A stretch of 64,000 nt of DNA from Bacteriovoracaceae bacterium (GTDB lineage Bacteria > Bdellovibrionota > Bacteriovoracia > Bacteriovoracales > Bacteriovoracaceae): positions 62,001 to 126,000 of the forward strand of contig JAMPXB010000005.1 in assembly GCA_023701435.1 (NCBI GenBank). Direction: 5' to 3'. The position numbers and the translations under genes are program-made. Position 1 is the first letter of the stretch; every line of letters begins with the position of its first letter. The notes under the pieces were generated by a model. That model saw nothing but the letters and a program-made list of their open reading frames with translations. It did no database searches and had not been told where the DNA came from. Of the stretch, positions 8,193 through 16,413 are shown piece by piece.

Positions 8193-8975
8193 GTGGGAAT
8201 TATTGAAAAGCAATTAAGCCGACAGGAAAAATTAATCATCACGATCTCTGTTGCATTGATTACTATTTCACTCTTAGGCAATAAGTATCTTCCAGACATC
8301 ATGGGTGGCATACGTCCTCAAAATCGAAACTTCATTGGTCTGGTTATCAATGCGGAGGGTGACGTCCGTATGCGTTTTGGTGACTCAATCAACTGGCTTA
8401 ACCTAACTACGAAAGATAAAATCTACTCGCAAACTTACCTATTCACCGGAAAGAACTCGTCGGCTATCTATGCTTTCCTTGATGAAAGCTCGATTTCTAT
8501 AGGTGAGAATTCGTTAATTTTCATGGATTTTATAACTGATCCCACAGTACGATCCACGGAAGAAGATAATGGTGCTCCAATTGCCGTTAACCTTGTTGAG
8601 GGTAAGATGCAGATCAATCTAAAGGAGGATTCTCCGGTAAAGATGATCAAAGTGGACCAGACCTTAATCAATACCGGTAAAGCTACAACCTTAATTCAAC
8701 TTAATTATGAAAAACAAGGGATGGATATTTCCGTTATTGAGGGAGATATCAATATTGTACAAAACAACACCACTTATAACGTTAAGCCTGGTGAAAAGCT
8801 CGATATTGAAAATAAGGATACTGCCCCGGAAATCAAGAGAGTTGATCAAAAGACGATGGACGAGATCAAGCGCATCGCCAAAGAGGATCAAAAGAAGGCC
8901 CTCAAAGAAATAATTGAGAAACGCCAACTAGGAAATATCATTAATGATCTCGTTCAGGGATTAACTGGCAATTAA
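8193..8975 (+). CDS. FecR-like membrane-anchored protein
   Basis: This 260-residue protein has one membrane helix (about 14-34) and then a FecR-like beta domain: VINAEGDVRMRFGDSINWLNLTTKD, an IYSQTYLFTGKNSSAIYAFLDESSISIGENS block, and a second repeat ending NNTTYNVKPGEKLDIEN. FecR domains usually sense or scaffold in the periplasm. A charged helix forms the tail. The start is GTG at 8193 with no obvious Shine-Dalgarno. The next usable starts would cut into the membrane helix. It is divergent from the kinase (42-base gap) and ends next to the receiver gene, so the three probably share a pathway. Confidence 0.75.
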   Translation: MGIIEKQLSRQEKLIITISVALITISLLGNKYLPDIMGGIRPQNRNFIGLVINAEGDVRMRFGDSINWLNLTTKDKIYSQTYLFTGKNSSAIYAFLDESSISIGENSLIFMDFITDPTVRSTEEDNGAPIAVNLVEGKMQINLKEDSPVKMIKVDQTLINTGKATTLIQLNYEKQGMDISVIEGDINIVQNNTTYNVKPGEKLDIENKDTAPEIKRVDQKTMDEIKRIAKEDQKKALKEIIEKRQLGNIINDLVQGLTGN

Positions 8976-9371
8976 TTAGCCGTGATGCTTCTTCCAGCAT
9001 AATTCAATCTTAGAAGCTAAATCTTCTGTTTCCCATGGCTTTAAAAGAAAGTTACTAACACCAGCAGCTACGGCGTTCATAATCTTGGCCTGCTCGTTTT
9101 CCGTCGTTAAGATTAGAAAAGGTAACTTTTTAAACTTTTCCTGAGAACGTACCCACTTAAGAAAATCTAAACCGGTCTTTCCAGGCATATTCCAGTCTGA
9201 AATAATGAAGTCTACGGGCTTACCTGTATTGGTCTCCAGGAATGAAATGCCTTTATCGACGTTATCTCTTTCAGTCACATTGGCGAACCCAAAATCATTC
9301 AACTGACCTTTCACTAAGTTTCTAATATTTGAATAATCGTCAACAATAAGAAAATGTGTTTCTGCCTTCAT
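8976..9371 (-). CDS. CheY-like single-domain response regulator
   Basis: A 131-residue receiver domain with no output domain. The phosphorylation site is intact: acidic pair Asp11-Asp12, phospho-acceptor Asp59 (IISDWNMPG), switch Thr89 (LILTTEN) and Lys111 (FLLKPW). It would act by protein contact, like CheY. The neighbouring CheA-like kinase has an Hpt but no receiver of its own, which makes this the obvious partner. Converges with the FecR-like gene with no spacing. Confidence 0.93.
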   Translation of the reverse strand: MKAETHFLIVDDYSNIRNLVKGQLNDFGFANVTERDNVDKGISFLETNTGKPVDFIISDWNMPGKTGLDFLKWVRSQEKFKKLPFLILTTENEQAKIMNAVAAGVSNFLLKPWETEDLASKIELCWKKHHG

Positions 9372-9436
9372 AAAATTCCCATTTATATTATTATAAGGTT
9401 ATCTTAAATATAACATTGTTTTTTAAAAGTGGTTGA

Positions 9437-11173
9437 ATGAAACAAATAATTTATCTGGGTATTCAAGACGATTACATCCAGCATCTTAAGGTTGAAGCCG
9501 AAGCTTTTTCGGGTATTACCATAAAATGTTTAGACCCCTCTTCGCTCCATGAAGCTTACTCATTTGCAATACAACAACAACCACAAATTATTGTGATGGA
9601 CCTGCCATTCTTTAATCGTTTCCAAAGGAACTTTGCTGATCAAATTCGTAAAGTAATAACCCACAAAGTTCACTTTATTGTGGTTTATCCCGACAAAGAA
9701 GAAGCTGTCGAACAAGGCAGACTCACAACCCTGGGTGATATTATCTTTTGTATTAGAAATTTCAATGTCGATGATGTTGTAAATTTTTTTAAAAATGTTT
9801 TGTATCGAAAAACTGATTTAGAGAAAGAGCCGCGCCCCAAAGTTTATTTTAAAGATACACTAAGCTTATTCCAAAGTATGAGAGTCCGCTATCTTGCCCG
9901 GACATACGCCCAGCTTGAATCTAATCGTTACTTTGAGAATAATTCATTACTCACTTTAAATTTCCCCTACTTTAAGAACTTGTTTCATTCTACTCAGCAC
10001 AAAATCCTCAATCGCTCCTCAAACGATATTCATTCCCATTATCTTTACAGTTACCAGATGGAATACCAGTATCTCAAGGATGCCTTATCCCTTGAAACCA
10101 AGAATAAGCTCCTAGCGGATTGCGAGTATGAGCTCAATGGAAAACAAATCAGCGAAGAACTCTATGGGCCTATCGAGGAAATATTGAAAGAAAGAAAGTC
10201 TCTGGTTTTAACAGATGCCAAGAAAGTTGAAGAGCTGCCAGCGGACATGTCTCATGAGGAACATACGACTCTAAAAAAACTGGAAGTGGCTTCAAAGACA
10301 TTGTATTTCAATTGGCTTCTTACAAATAGTGACCAAAATTTTTTCCATAAAGAAAACATCACCATCTATGACACCAAAGGCACAATGCTACAGGAAGGAA
10401 CTGATGAATTACTTACACAGTTTGTTTCTGTCATCCAACGTCCTTCTATTAAGAATCCTCGAGAAGAAATATTAATAGATAAGCCTTCCGTCATTGTTAT
10501 CAACTTTGATCAGGAAAACAATGTCGATAAAATTAAAGAGTTGATCGCATCCTCTACCCAAATGAGGGATTATTTTCCTTTTGTCCTCGTCTTCAACTAT
10601 AAGCATTCTCCGGATGTTTTAAGAGACAAGCTTGAATATCACTTTGTGCTGGCAACAAGTATGCAACCCAATGAACAATTTTTAATCAAATTCTTAGGTC
10701 TATACCGAAAGAAAAAAATGGAAAAGGAATGGGTTAAAGGAAGTAAACGTTTTTCAAAACTTCAGGAAGAAAACGCCAAATTCGTTTTGCTCAATGAAAC
10801 GATTCTTTATGATTATAGGGTTTATAAAAGACTGGAAGATCTTGAAAGTTTATTCCTTTATAAAGTGGAAGCCCAAATTATATGGATGAGTGAATTTGAC
10901 ATCATGATAAAGACCTCGGCTCCCCTTGAAGTTGGCGAAGTTTTTCGAATTAATAAGCCCTTTGATATCCAATTAGCGGTAGTGGAAAAATCATCCGATG
11001 ACAGTTACCGAACCACCATCCATCTGGTCAATGATGCAGATAAGAACAGTTTGCGGACCTTTATCGATGATATTATGGATCTAACCCAGATGAACAAGAT
11101 CCCTCTTCCACCTCAGGAACTGCCTAACTTAAAGGCAAAACATTTTAGCAAAAATAGTTCTAGTGTATTTTAG
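9437..11173 (+). CDS. large cytoplasmic protein with receiver-like and PilZ-like regions
   Basis: A 578-residue soluble protein without an assignable family. Residues 1-125 look like a degenerate receiver (IIYLGIQDDY, then IIVMDLPFF where the phospho-Asp would be, then HFIVVYPD), but the acidic pair and the lysine are not convincing. A helical middle (150-320) precedes a second alternating beta/alpha block (PSVIVINFDQE, FPFVLVFNYKH, about 345-430). The last 120 residues, with VEAQIIWMSEFDIMIKTSAPLEVGEVFRI, are beta-rich and resemble a PilZ-type barrel without its R-x-x-x-R motif. It starts 65 bases from the divergent CheY-like gene and probably belongs to the same signalling cluster. Confidence 0.7.
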   Translation: MKQIIYLGIQDDYIQHLKVEAEAFSGITIKCLDPSSLHEAYSFAIQQQPQIIVMDLPFFNRFQRNFADQIRKVITHKVHFIVVYPDKEEAVEQGRLTTLGDIIFCIRNFNVDDVVNFFKNVLYRKTDLEKEPRPKVYFKDTLSLFQSMRVRYLARTYAQLESNRYFENNSLLTLNFPYFKNLFHSTQHKILNRSSNDIHSHYLYSYQMEYQYLKDALSLETKNKLLADCEYELNGKQISEELYGPIEEILKERKSLVLTDAKKVEELPADMSHEEHTTLKKLEVASKTLYFNWLLTNSDQNFFHKENITIYDTKGTMLQEGTDELLTQFVSVIQRPSIKNPREEILIDKPSVIVINFDQENNVDKIKELIASSTQMRDYFPFVLVFNYKHSPDVLRDKLEYHFVLATSMQPNEQFLIKFLGLYRKKKMEKEWVKGSKRFSKLQEENAKFVLLNETILYDYRVYKRLEDLESLFLYKVEAQIIWMSEFDIMIKTSAPLEVGEVFRINKPFDIQLAVVEKSSDDSYRTTIHLVNDADKNSLRTFIDDIMDLTQMNKIPLPPQELPNLKAKHFSKNSSSVF

Positions 11174-11188
11174 GTAAAAGCACGCTTT

Positions 11189-11218
11189 TTGGCTCCCTTT
11201 GCACAGCGCATTTATGAT
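11189..11218 (+). promoter_or_regulatory. Candidate alaS promoter
   Basis: TTGGCT (11189-11194), 18 bases, then TATGAT (11213-11218). Initiation would fall near 11225, inside the first arm of the palindrome in front of alaS. Confidence 0.45.
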
Positions 11219-11252
11219 AGTCTTTTTGAGACTTTTAACTCTCAAGAGGACT
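11219..11252 (+). promoter_or_regulatory. Leader palindrome covering the alaS ribosome site
   Basis: AGTCTTTTTGAGA (11219-11231) can pair along all 13 bases with TCTCAAGAGGACT (11240-11252), 11 Watson-Crick and two G-U pairs, around the loop CTTTTAAC. The second arm contains the alaS Shine-Dalgarno AAGAGGA (11244-11250). In RNA it would hide the ribosome site, and in DNA it straddles the probable transcription start. Escherichia coli AlaRS is known to repress its own gene by binding a palindrome at the start site. Confidence 0.6.
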
Positions 11253-11254
11253 TT

Positions 11255-13867
11255 ATGCGCGCCCAAGAAATCCGAAACGCTTTTTCTAATTATTTCATCA
11301 AAAATGGTCATGATAAACACAAGTCATCTAGCCTGGTTCCTCATAATGACCCCACTCTTCTCTTTGCCAACGCTGGGATGAATCAGTTTAAAGATTATTT
11401 TACCGGCAAGGCCAATCCTGCCAACCGTCGAGCCGTTACCATCCAAAAATGCGTCCGTGCCGGTGGTAAGCATAACGATTTAGAAAATGTAGGATTCACG
11501 GCCCGCCATCATACTTTTTTTGAAATGCTGGGTAACTTTTCTTTCGGCGATTATTTCAAAAAAGAGGCGATTCGGTTTGCCTGGGACCTGTTGACGGTCG
11601 AACTCAAAATCCCAAAAGATAAACTTTTGGTGACAGTTCACGATTCAGATGATGAAGCACTGGAAATTTGGCACCGTGAAATTGGTGTTCCTAAAGAGCG
11701 TATTTTCAAACTGGGCGATAAGTCTAATTTCTGGGAAATGGGCGATGTTGGTCCATGCGGACCATGCTCTGAAATATTTTATGATCATGGTGCTGAAAGA
11801 TCCACAGGTGTACCTGAAGGCCATCAAGAAATTGATGATGAAGGCCGTTATGTGGAGATTTGGAACTTGGTTTTCATGCAATTTGAAAAATACAAAGATG
11901 GTAACGAGATCAAGCGTAAGCCATTGCCGAAGCCTTCCGTCGATACCGGAGCTGGTCTGGAACGAGTGACTGCTGTTATCCAGGGCAAATACTACAATTA
12001 CGATACTGATATCTTCGAACCGATCATGAAAGCGATCGGTAAATTAACCGGCAAGGACTACTACTCTACAAAATCAGAAGATGAGAAATCCTCATTCCGA
12101 GTTGTAGCCGATCATATCCGCTCTTGTACCATGCTAATCACTGACGGCGTCATTCCTTCCAATGATGGCAGAGGTTATGTACTACGCCGGATTATCCGTC
12201 GTGCCGTTCGTCACCTTTCTCTTCTTGGCCTTAAAGACATTAGTTTCTATAAATTAATTCCGGCAGTGATTGAATCACTGGGAGAAGAATATCCAGACAA
12301 CGCCCATAACGCTGCCTTAGCCGAAAAGTTATTGAAACTGGAAGAAGAAAAGTTCCGGAAAACTTTAGACACCGGACTCGCCCTTATTAATGAAGAACTG
12401 ACCAATATTAAGCCAGGTGAGAAGCTCTCAGGGGAAGTGGCTTTTAAGCTCTACGATACCTTTGGTTTCCCGCTGGATTTAACTGAAGTTATCCTTCGTG
12501 AGAAGAAATTGGAACTGGACACTAAAGGCTTCGAAGACTCCATGGCCCGTCAAAAAGCGCAGTCTAAAAAAGGCTCAAAATTTAAAGTTCAGGAAGATAA
12601 CTTAAAAGTCTTCTACGGTATCAAGGAGAAGTTCGGTGAAACGAATTTCATTGGATACAATGAAGTGGTTTCAGCAGCCAAGTTACTGGCCAAAGAAGAA
12701 ATTGATGGTCAATTCTATCTGGTTTTCGACAAAACTCCGTTTTACGGCGAAGGCGGCGGTCAGGTTGGAGACAAAGGTGAGATTCATTCCCCTGAAGGAA
12801 AACTTGCCACTGTAATAGACACCCAAAAGCCAGTAGATGGACTTCATGTTCATGTTTCACCTGATGCTGACGCCCTGACGGTGGGAGAAACCTATACTCT
12901 TAAAATTAATCACGAAGAGCGCGAACTCACAAAACGCAATCACTCTGCTACTCACTTGCTTCAATCAGCCTTAATTCAAGTGCTGGGTGACCATGTAAAA
13001 CAGGCGGGCTCAAGTGTTGGTCCTGACCGCTTACGTTTCGACTTTACTCATTCAGATGCGCTAAAGCCTGATGAGATTGCCAAGGTGGAAGAACTGGTCA
13101 ACTCCGCTATCGCTACTTCCCTGCCAGTTGTAGCCGCTCAAATGACCAAAGATGAAGCTACTAAAAAAGGGGCCATGGCCCTGTTTGGTGAAAAATATGG
13201 TGAAAAGGTCAGAGTGCTGACGATGGGAAATTTCTCAATCGAACTTTGTGGAGGTACTCACGTTTCCAATACCGGGGAAATCGGCTTGTTTAAAATCCTG
13301 GTGGAAACTTCATTAGCTTCAGGCGTTCGTCGTATTGAAGCTATTACATCAACCACCGCTATTGATTATCTACTTAACCGCTCCAAGATTCTAAGCGAAG
13401 TAGAAAAGAACTTTGCTGTTAAGGATGAACGAGTGCTGGAAAAACTTGCAGCCCTTCAGTCTGATGTGAAAGATAAGGCTAAGCAAATTGAAACATTGAC
13501 TGATAAAATTCAAATATTTGAATCTCAAAATCTCTTTAATAATAAAATTGATATCAGAGATGGTCTCACGCTGACTTTCGCCAAAGTTAATGACGGTGAA
13601 CCGAACAACATGAGAAAGCTTGGGGACATTTTTGTTGATAAGATGCCTAAAGGGGTCCTCTTCCTTTTCACTATCCTTGATGACAAAGTTTCCTTCATCT
13701 TAAAAACTTCACGTAACAATAAAACGGTTAACTGCTCAGAGATCCTGAAGCAGGTTATGCCAATAGTGAATGGCCGGGGCGGCGGAAAGCCAGACAATGC
13801 CCAAGGCTCTGGTGATGCGGCCAAAACTGAAGAACTACTAAAAGCGGTTGAAGGAGCTCTTAAGTGA
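11255..13867 (+). CDS. alaS: alanyl-tRNA synthetase
   Basis: Attaches alanine to tRNA-Ala. The product from ATG 11255 is 870 residues, the usual size, and begins MRAQEIRNAFSNYF as family members do. A TTG 22 codons earlier lies in the leader and gives an atypical N-terminus, so it is rejected. Seen in order: class II motif 1 region FFEMLGNFSFGDYF, GPCGPCSEIFYDHG, GRGYVLRRIIRRAVRH, the editing-domain HSATHLLQSAL and the zinc-binding ELCGGTHVSNTGEIG, then a C-terminal DHHA1-like end with GGRGGGKPDNAQGSG-type glycines. The next gene overlaps it by four bases (GTGA), implying co-translation. Confidence 0.99.
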   Translation: MRAQEIRNAFSNYFIKNGHDKHKSSSLVPHNDPTLLFANAGMNQFKDYFTGKANPANRRAVTIQKCVRAGGKHNDLENVGFTARHHTFFEMLGNFSFGDYFKKEAIRFAWDLLTVELKIPKDKLLVTVHDSDDEALEIWHREIGVPKERIFKLGDKSNFWEMGDVGPCGPCSEIFYDHGAERSTGVPEGHQEIDDEGRYVEIWNLVFMQFEKYKDGNEIKRKPLPKPSVDTGAGLERVTAVIQGKYYNYDTDIFEPIMKAIGKLTGKDYYSTKSEDEKSSFRVVADHIRSCTMLITDGVIPSNDGRGYVLRRIIRRAVRHLSLLGLKDISFYKLIPAVIESLGEEYPDNAHNAALAEKLLKLEEEKFRKTLDTGLALINEELTNIKPGEKLSGEVAFKLYDTFGFPLDLTEVILREKKLELDTKGFEDSMARQKAQSKKGSKFKVQEDNLKVFYGIKEKFGETNFIGYNEVVSAAKLLAKEEIDGQFYLVFDKTPFYGEGGGQVGDKGEIHSPEGKLATVIDTQKPVDGLHVHVSPDADALTVGETYTLKINHEERELTKRNHSATHLLQSALIQVLGDHVKQAGSSVGPDRLRFDFTHSDALKPDEIAKVEELVNSAIATSLPVVAAQMTKDEATKKGAMALFGEKYGEKVRVLTMGNFSIELCGGTHVSNTGEIGLFKILVETSLASGVRRIEAITSTTAIDYLLNRSKILSEVEKNFAVKDERVLEKLAALQSDVKDKAKQIETLTDKIQIFESQNLFNNKIDIRDGLTLTFAKVNDGEPNNMRKLGDIFVDKMPKGVLFLFTILDDKVSFILKTSRNNKTVNCSEILKQVMPIVNGRGGGKPDNAQGSGDAAKTEELLKAVEGALK

Positions 13868-15579
13868 AGTTTCTTTCTCTCATATTGCTGATAGCTATCC
13901 TTGGTTGCACCAAAGAAACAAACCGCTCAGATCAAATTGATATTTCCCTATCCGGAGATATCTCTACCCTTGATCCGGCCAACTGTTATGATCAGATCTG
14001 CTACATGGCGGTGACTCAGGTCTATGAGTCCCTGTATGAATTTGAATACCATAAGCGTCCTTACACCCTAAGACCGCTGCTGGCAGAAGGATTTCCTGCG
14101 ATTTCACCAAATCGACTGAAATACACCTTCAAAATCAAAAAAGGCATCAAGTACCACAAGTCAGAATTTCTGCCTGAGGGAAGAGAAGTAAAGGCTCGGG
14201 ACTTCGTTAATCAAATTAAGCGCCTGGCTTTTCATGGCACTCGTTCTCAGGGTTGGTGGCTTTTTGATGAAAAGATCAAGGGGATCAATGAGTGGAGAAA
14301 CAAAGTACAAACTGATTTAGACCTCTTGTTTAAAGAGGAGATATCGGGCGTCAGTGCTCCAGATGATCACACTTTGATTATTGAACTGGTAAGACCTTAT
14401 CCGCAAATTCTATATGCTCTGGCAATGAGCTTCACCTCTCCAGTTCCAGAGGAAGCGATCAGGGCCACCAAGAATGATTTATCTCGAGACAACGTTGGAA
14501 CGGGTGCCTATTACATCACCCGTTACAACCCTACTCAGGAAGTCATCCTCAAGAAAAATGATTTCTATAAGACAAGTGTCTATCCTTCTCAAGGTGATCG
14601 CTATGCTCATGAGAATAAATTACTAAAAGATGCCGGAGCTAAGCTGCCTTTTGTTTCCAATGTACGCCTGTTAGTGATTAAAGAAGCCCAGACCGATTGG
14701 CTTAACTTCATGAAGAAGAAAATCGATATAGTGAATCTCACCAAGGATCATTTTCCTCTCGCCTTGACCATGGAAGGTAAAATCAAACCAGAAATCACTG
14801 AGCAGCAGATTAAACTCTATGCGGCACCAACTCTGACTTATTGGTGGCTATCATTCAATATGAAGGATCCCATCGTTGGTAATAATCTGAACCTTCGCAA
14901 GGCCATTGCTCACGGAATTAATAACGATAAGTATATTGAGCTCTTTACCTACAATATTGCCCAGAAGGCCAATTCCATCTATCCCCCTGGTGTAGCTGGT
15001 TATTCCCCTTCGGTGGATCTTCCTTATAAGTATGACTTGAAACTTGCCAAAGAGTATCTTAAGAAGGCTGGCTATCCAGATGGACAAGGTCTTCCGACAT
15101 TAAAATACGATGTACGTGGAACAGACACCCGCAAAAGACAAATGGGAGAATTTATCCAGCAAGAGCTGCGAAATCTGGGCATCAACATTGAAGTACGTAT
15201 CAACACTTTCCCTGCTTTCCTGGAAAAATCACGCAATGGTGAACTGCAATTCTGGCAAGGTGGTTGGATTTTGGACTATCCGGATGCTGAGAATGTTCTG
15301 CAACTTTTAACCACGGCCAATTTGCCTCCTGGACCAAATTCATCTCAGTACTCAAATCCGGAATTTGATAAACTGTTCTCTCAATTACGAGAAATGGATG
15401 ATGGTGAGAAGAAGTTTGCCTTAATGAACCAGATGGAAGAAATGGTGAACCGCGATTTACCATGGGCGATGCAGTACTATTCCCGTAACTATATTCTTTA
15501 TCACAATTATTTGAAGAACTATCGCTACTCAGACATCATCAACAACAGTATCAAGTACCTCAAATTAGAAGGTAAGTAA
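13864..15579 (+). CDS. oligopeptide-type ABC transporter substrate-binding lipoprotein
   Basis: A 571-residue family 5 (OppA/DppA-type) solute-binding protein. It has a lipoprotein signal (ILGC, acylated Cys15), then the family start LSGDISTLDPANCYDQI, the central block VGTGAYYITRYNPTQEVILKKNDFY, and a C-terminal RQMGEFIQQELRNLGINIEVR. It should bind peptides in the periplasm for an ABC importer whose permeases are not in this window. Translation starts at GTG 13864 overlapping the alaS stop, an odd pairing that ties expression to alaS. Confidence 0.92.
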   Translation: MKFLSLILLIAILGCTKETNRSDQIDISLSGDISTLDPANCYDQICYMAVTQVYESLYEFEYHKRPYTLRPLLAEGFPAISPNRLKYTFKIKKGIKYHKSEFLPEGREVKARDFVNQIKRLAFHGTRSQGWWLFDEKIKGINEWRNKVQTDLDLLFKEEISGVSAPDDHTLIIELVRPYPQILYALAMSFTSPVPEEAIRATKNDLSRDNVGTGAYYITRYNPTQEVILKKNDFYKTSVYPSQGDRYAHENKLLKDAGAKLPFVSNVRLLVIKEAQTDWLNFMKKKIDIVNLTKDHFPLALTMEGKIKPEITEQQIKLYAAPTLTYWWLSFNMKDPIVGNNLNLRKAIAHGINNDKYIELFTYNIAQKANSIYPPGVAGYSPSVDLPYKYDLKLAKEYLKKAGYPDGQGLPTLKYDVRGTDTRKRQMGEFIQQELRNLGINIEVRINTFPAFLEKSRNGELQFWQGGWILDYPDAENVLQLLTTANLPPGPNSSQYSNPEFDKLFSQLREMDDGEKKFALMNQMEEMVNRDLPWAMQYYSRNYILYHNYLKNYRYSDIINNSIKYLKLEGK

Positions 15580-15590
15580 GCTATACCTGA

Positions 15591-15612
15591 CCACAGGGCT
15601 CAGGCCCTGTGG
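15591..15612 (+). terminator. Strong hairpin after the peptide-binding gene
   Basis: CCACAGGGC, loop TCAG, GCCCTGTGG form a perfect nine-pair stem, followed by TTCCCTTAAA, a short T-rich stretch. It probably terminates the alaS transcript, though the T tract is weak. Confidence 0.65.
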
Positions 15613-15618
15613 TTCCCT

Positions 15619-15645
15619 TAAACTTCATCCGCATATTGACGATAA
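15619..15645 (+). promoter_or_regulatory. sigma-28 (flagellar)-like promoter
   Basis: TAAA (15619-15622), exactly 15 bases, then GACGATAA (15638-15645), matching the FliA pattern TAAA-N15-GCCGATAA at 11 of 12 defined bases. Transcription would start near 15652, and the leader would hold the GAGGA ribosome site before ATG 15674. Confidence 0.5.
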
Positions 15646-15673
15646 GCTGTTTGGATTTACCTGCGAGGATCCA

Positions 15674-16057
15674 ATGAAGTTAGCTTTTCTAATTGTTACC
15701 TTATTTTTATCTCATGCCGTTTCGGCCCGCTCCTATGTCATTTTTAGTATAGCCCAGGATCTCAGTATGGGATTTGAAAATGAGACGGTAAGAAAAAACT
15801 ATTACATCAATATGGGCGCCGGCCAGGGTGTGAAGAAAGACAGTGTACTGGATGTTTTCAGAATCATCTCCGTTCAAAATCCCTACGATAATAAAAAACG
15901 CGTCAACTATAAGGTCAAGATCGGTGAATTAAAAGTACTTCATGCCTCGGATGAAGCGTCCATTGCCATGGTCAATGAGTATGAAAAAGAACTGACGCCT
16001 ATCTTTGAGCTTGAGCAATTTATGATTGGCGACCACGTTGCCATTAATGTTGACTAA
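15674..16057 (+). CDS. small exported protein, possibly flagellum-linked
   Basis: A 127-residue protein with a signal peptide (cleavage likely after VSA, residue 18). The mature part is beta-rich: YYINMGAGQGVKKDSVLDVFRI, then YKVKIGELKVLHASDEASIAMV. The G-x-G-Q-G-V-K-K-D turn followed by V-x-V-x-x-I and G-x-L-K-V strands recalls the C-terminal domain of periplasmic proteins such as FlgT, but the resemblance is from memory and weak. The sigma-28-like promoter upstream points the same way. A GAGGA ribosome site precedes ATG. The end overlaps the converging gene by four bases. Confidence 0.65.
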   Translation: MKLAFLIVTLFLSHAVSARSYVIFSIAQDLSMGFENETVRKNYYINMGAGQGVKKDSVLDVFRIISVQNPYDNKKRVNYKVKIGELKVLHASDEASIAMVNEYEKELTPIFELEQFMIGDHVAINVD

Positions 16058-16314
16058 GATCGGTCCCAGCATTCATCCAATAATTTGACCTTCAGAAGGT
16101 GCCCCTTCAATATTCCTTGTTCAAAGGAAATAATCTGAACATACATCAGGTATTCTTCGCCTTTTTTTAGGTGCAACGAATGATTCCCCTTAAGTGATAC
16201 TTTTTTTATCACCTCTCCGGCATAGACACCTTTAAAATGAAAATCATAGCAGCTCTCACTGAGGTTGATTTTAGTGACTCTGAGGCATTTAGAAACTATA
16301 ATGACAGTCTTCAT
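16054..16314 (-). CDS. small hypothetical protein
   Basis: An 86-residue cytoplasmic protein, mostly predicted beta strands (CYDFHFKGVYAGEVIKKVSLKG, EEYLMYVQIISFEQGILKGHLLKVKLLD), resembling a small barrel of the OB or PilZ size class, with no motif I can name. It has no strong Shine-Dalgarno. A sigma-54-like element and palindrome sit just upstream, placing the predicted start only about two bases before the ATG. Overlaps the stop of the converging gene. It could be spurious, but no other gene explains this stretch. Confidence 0.55.
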   Translation of the reverse strand: MKTVIIVSKCLRVTKINLSESCYDFHFKGVYAGEVIKKVSLKGNHSLHLKKGEEYLMYVQIISFEQGILKGHLLKVKLLDECWDRS

Positions 16315-16319
16315 ACCAA

Positions 16320-16343
16320 CCGATAAAGCAAATATCGGACCAG
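16320..16343 (-). promoter_or_regulatory. Palindrome with sigma-54-like element
   Basis: CCGATA (16320-16325), loop AAGCAAA, TATCGG (16333-16338). On the minus strand 16343-16327 reads CTGGTCCGATATTTGCT, which keeps the GG-N10-GC spacing of sigma-54 promoters and 11 of 13 consensus bases. It lies directly upstream of the small gene starting at 16314. Confidence 0.35.
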
Positions 16344-16413
16344 CATAAATGCGTATTAACTTTCTGATTTCTTACAGATTATTACGCAGCACTGGAAAAA
16401 AAGGATGACCGAC

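Noticed and set aside
16319-16326. ACCGATAA as a sigma-28 -10 box for the acyl-CoA synthetase
   Set aside because: No TAAA at the expected 15-base distance, and it forms one arm of a palindrome.
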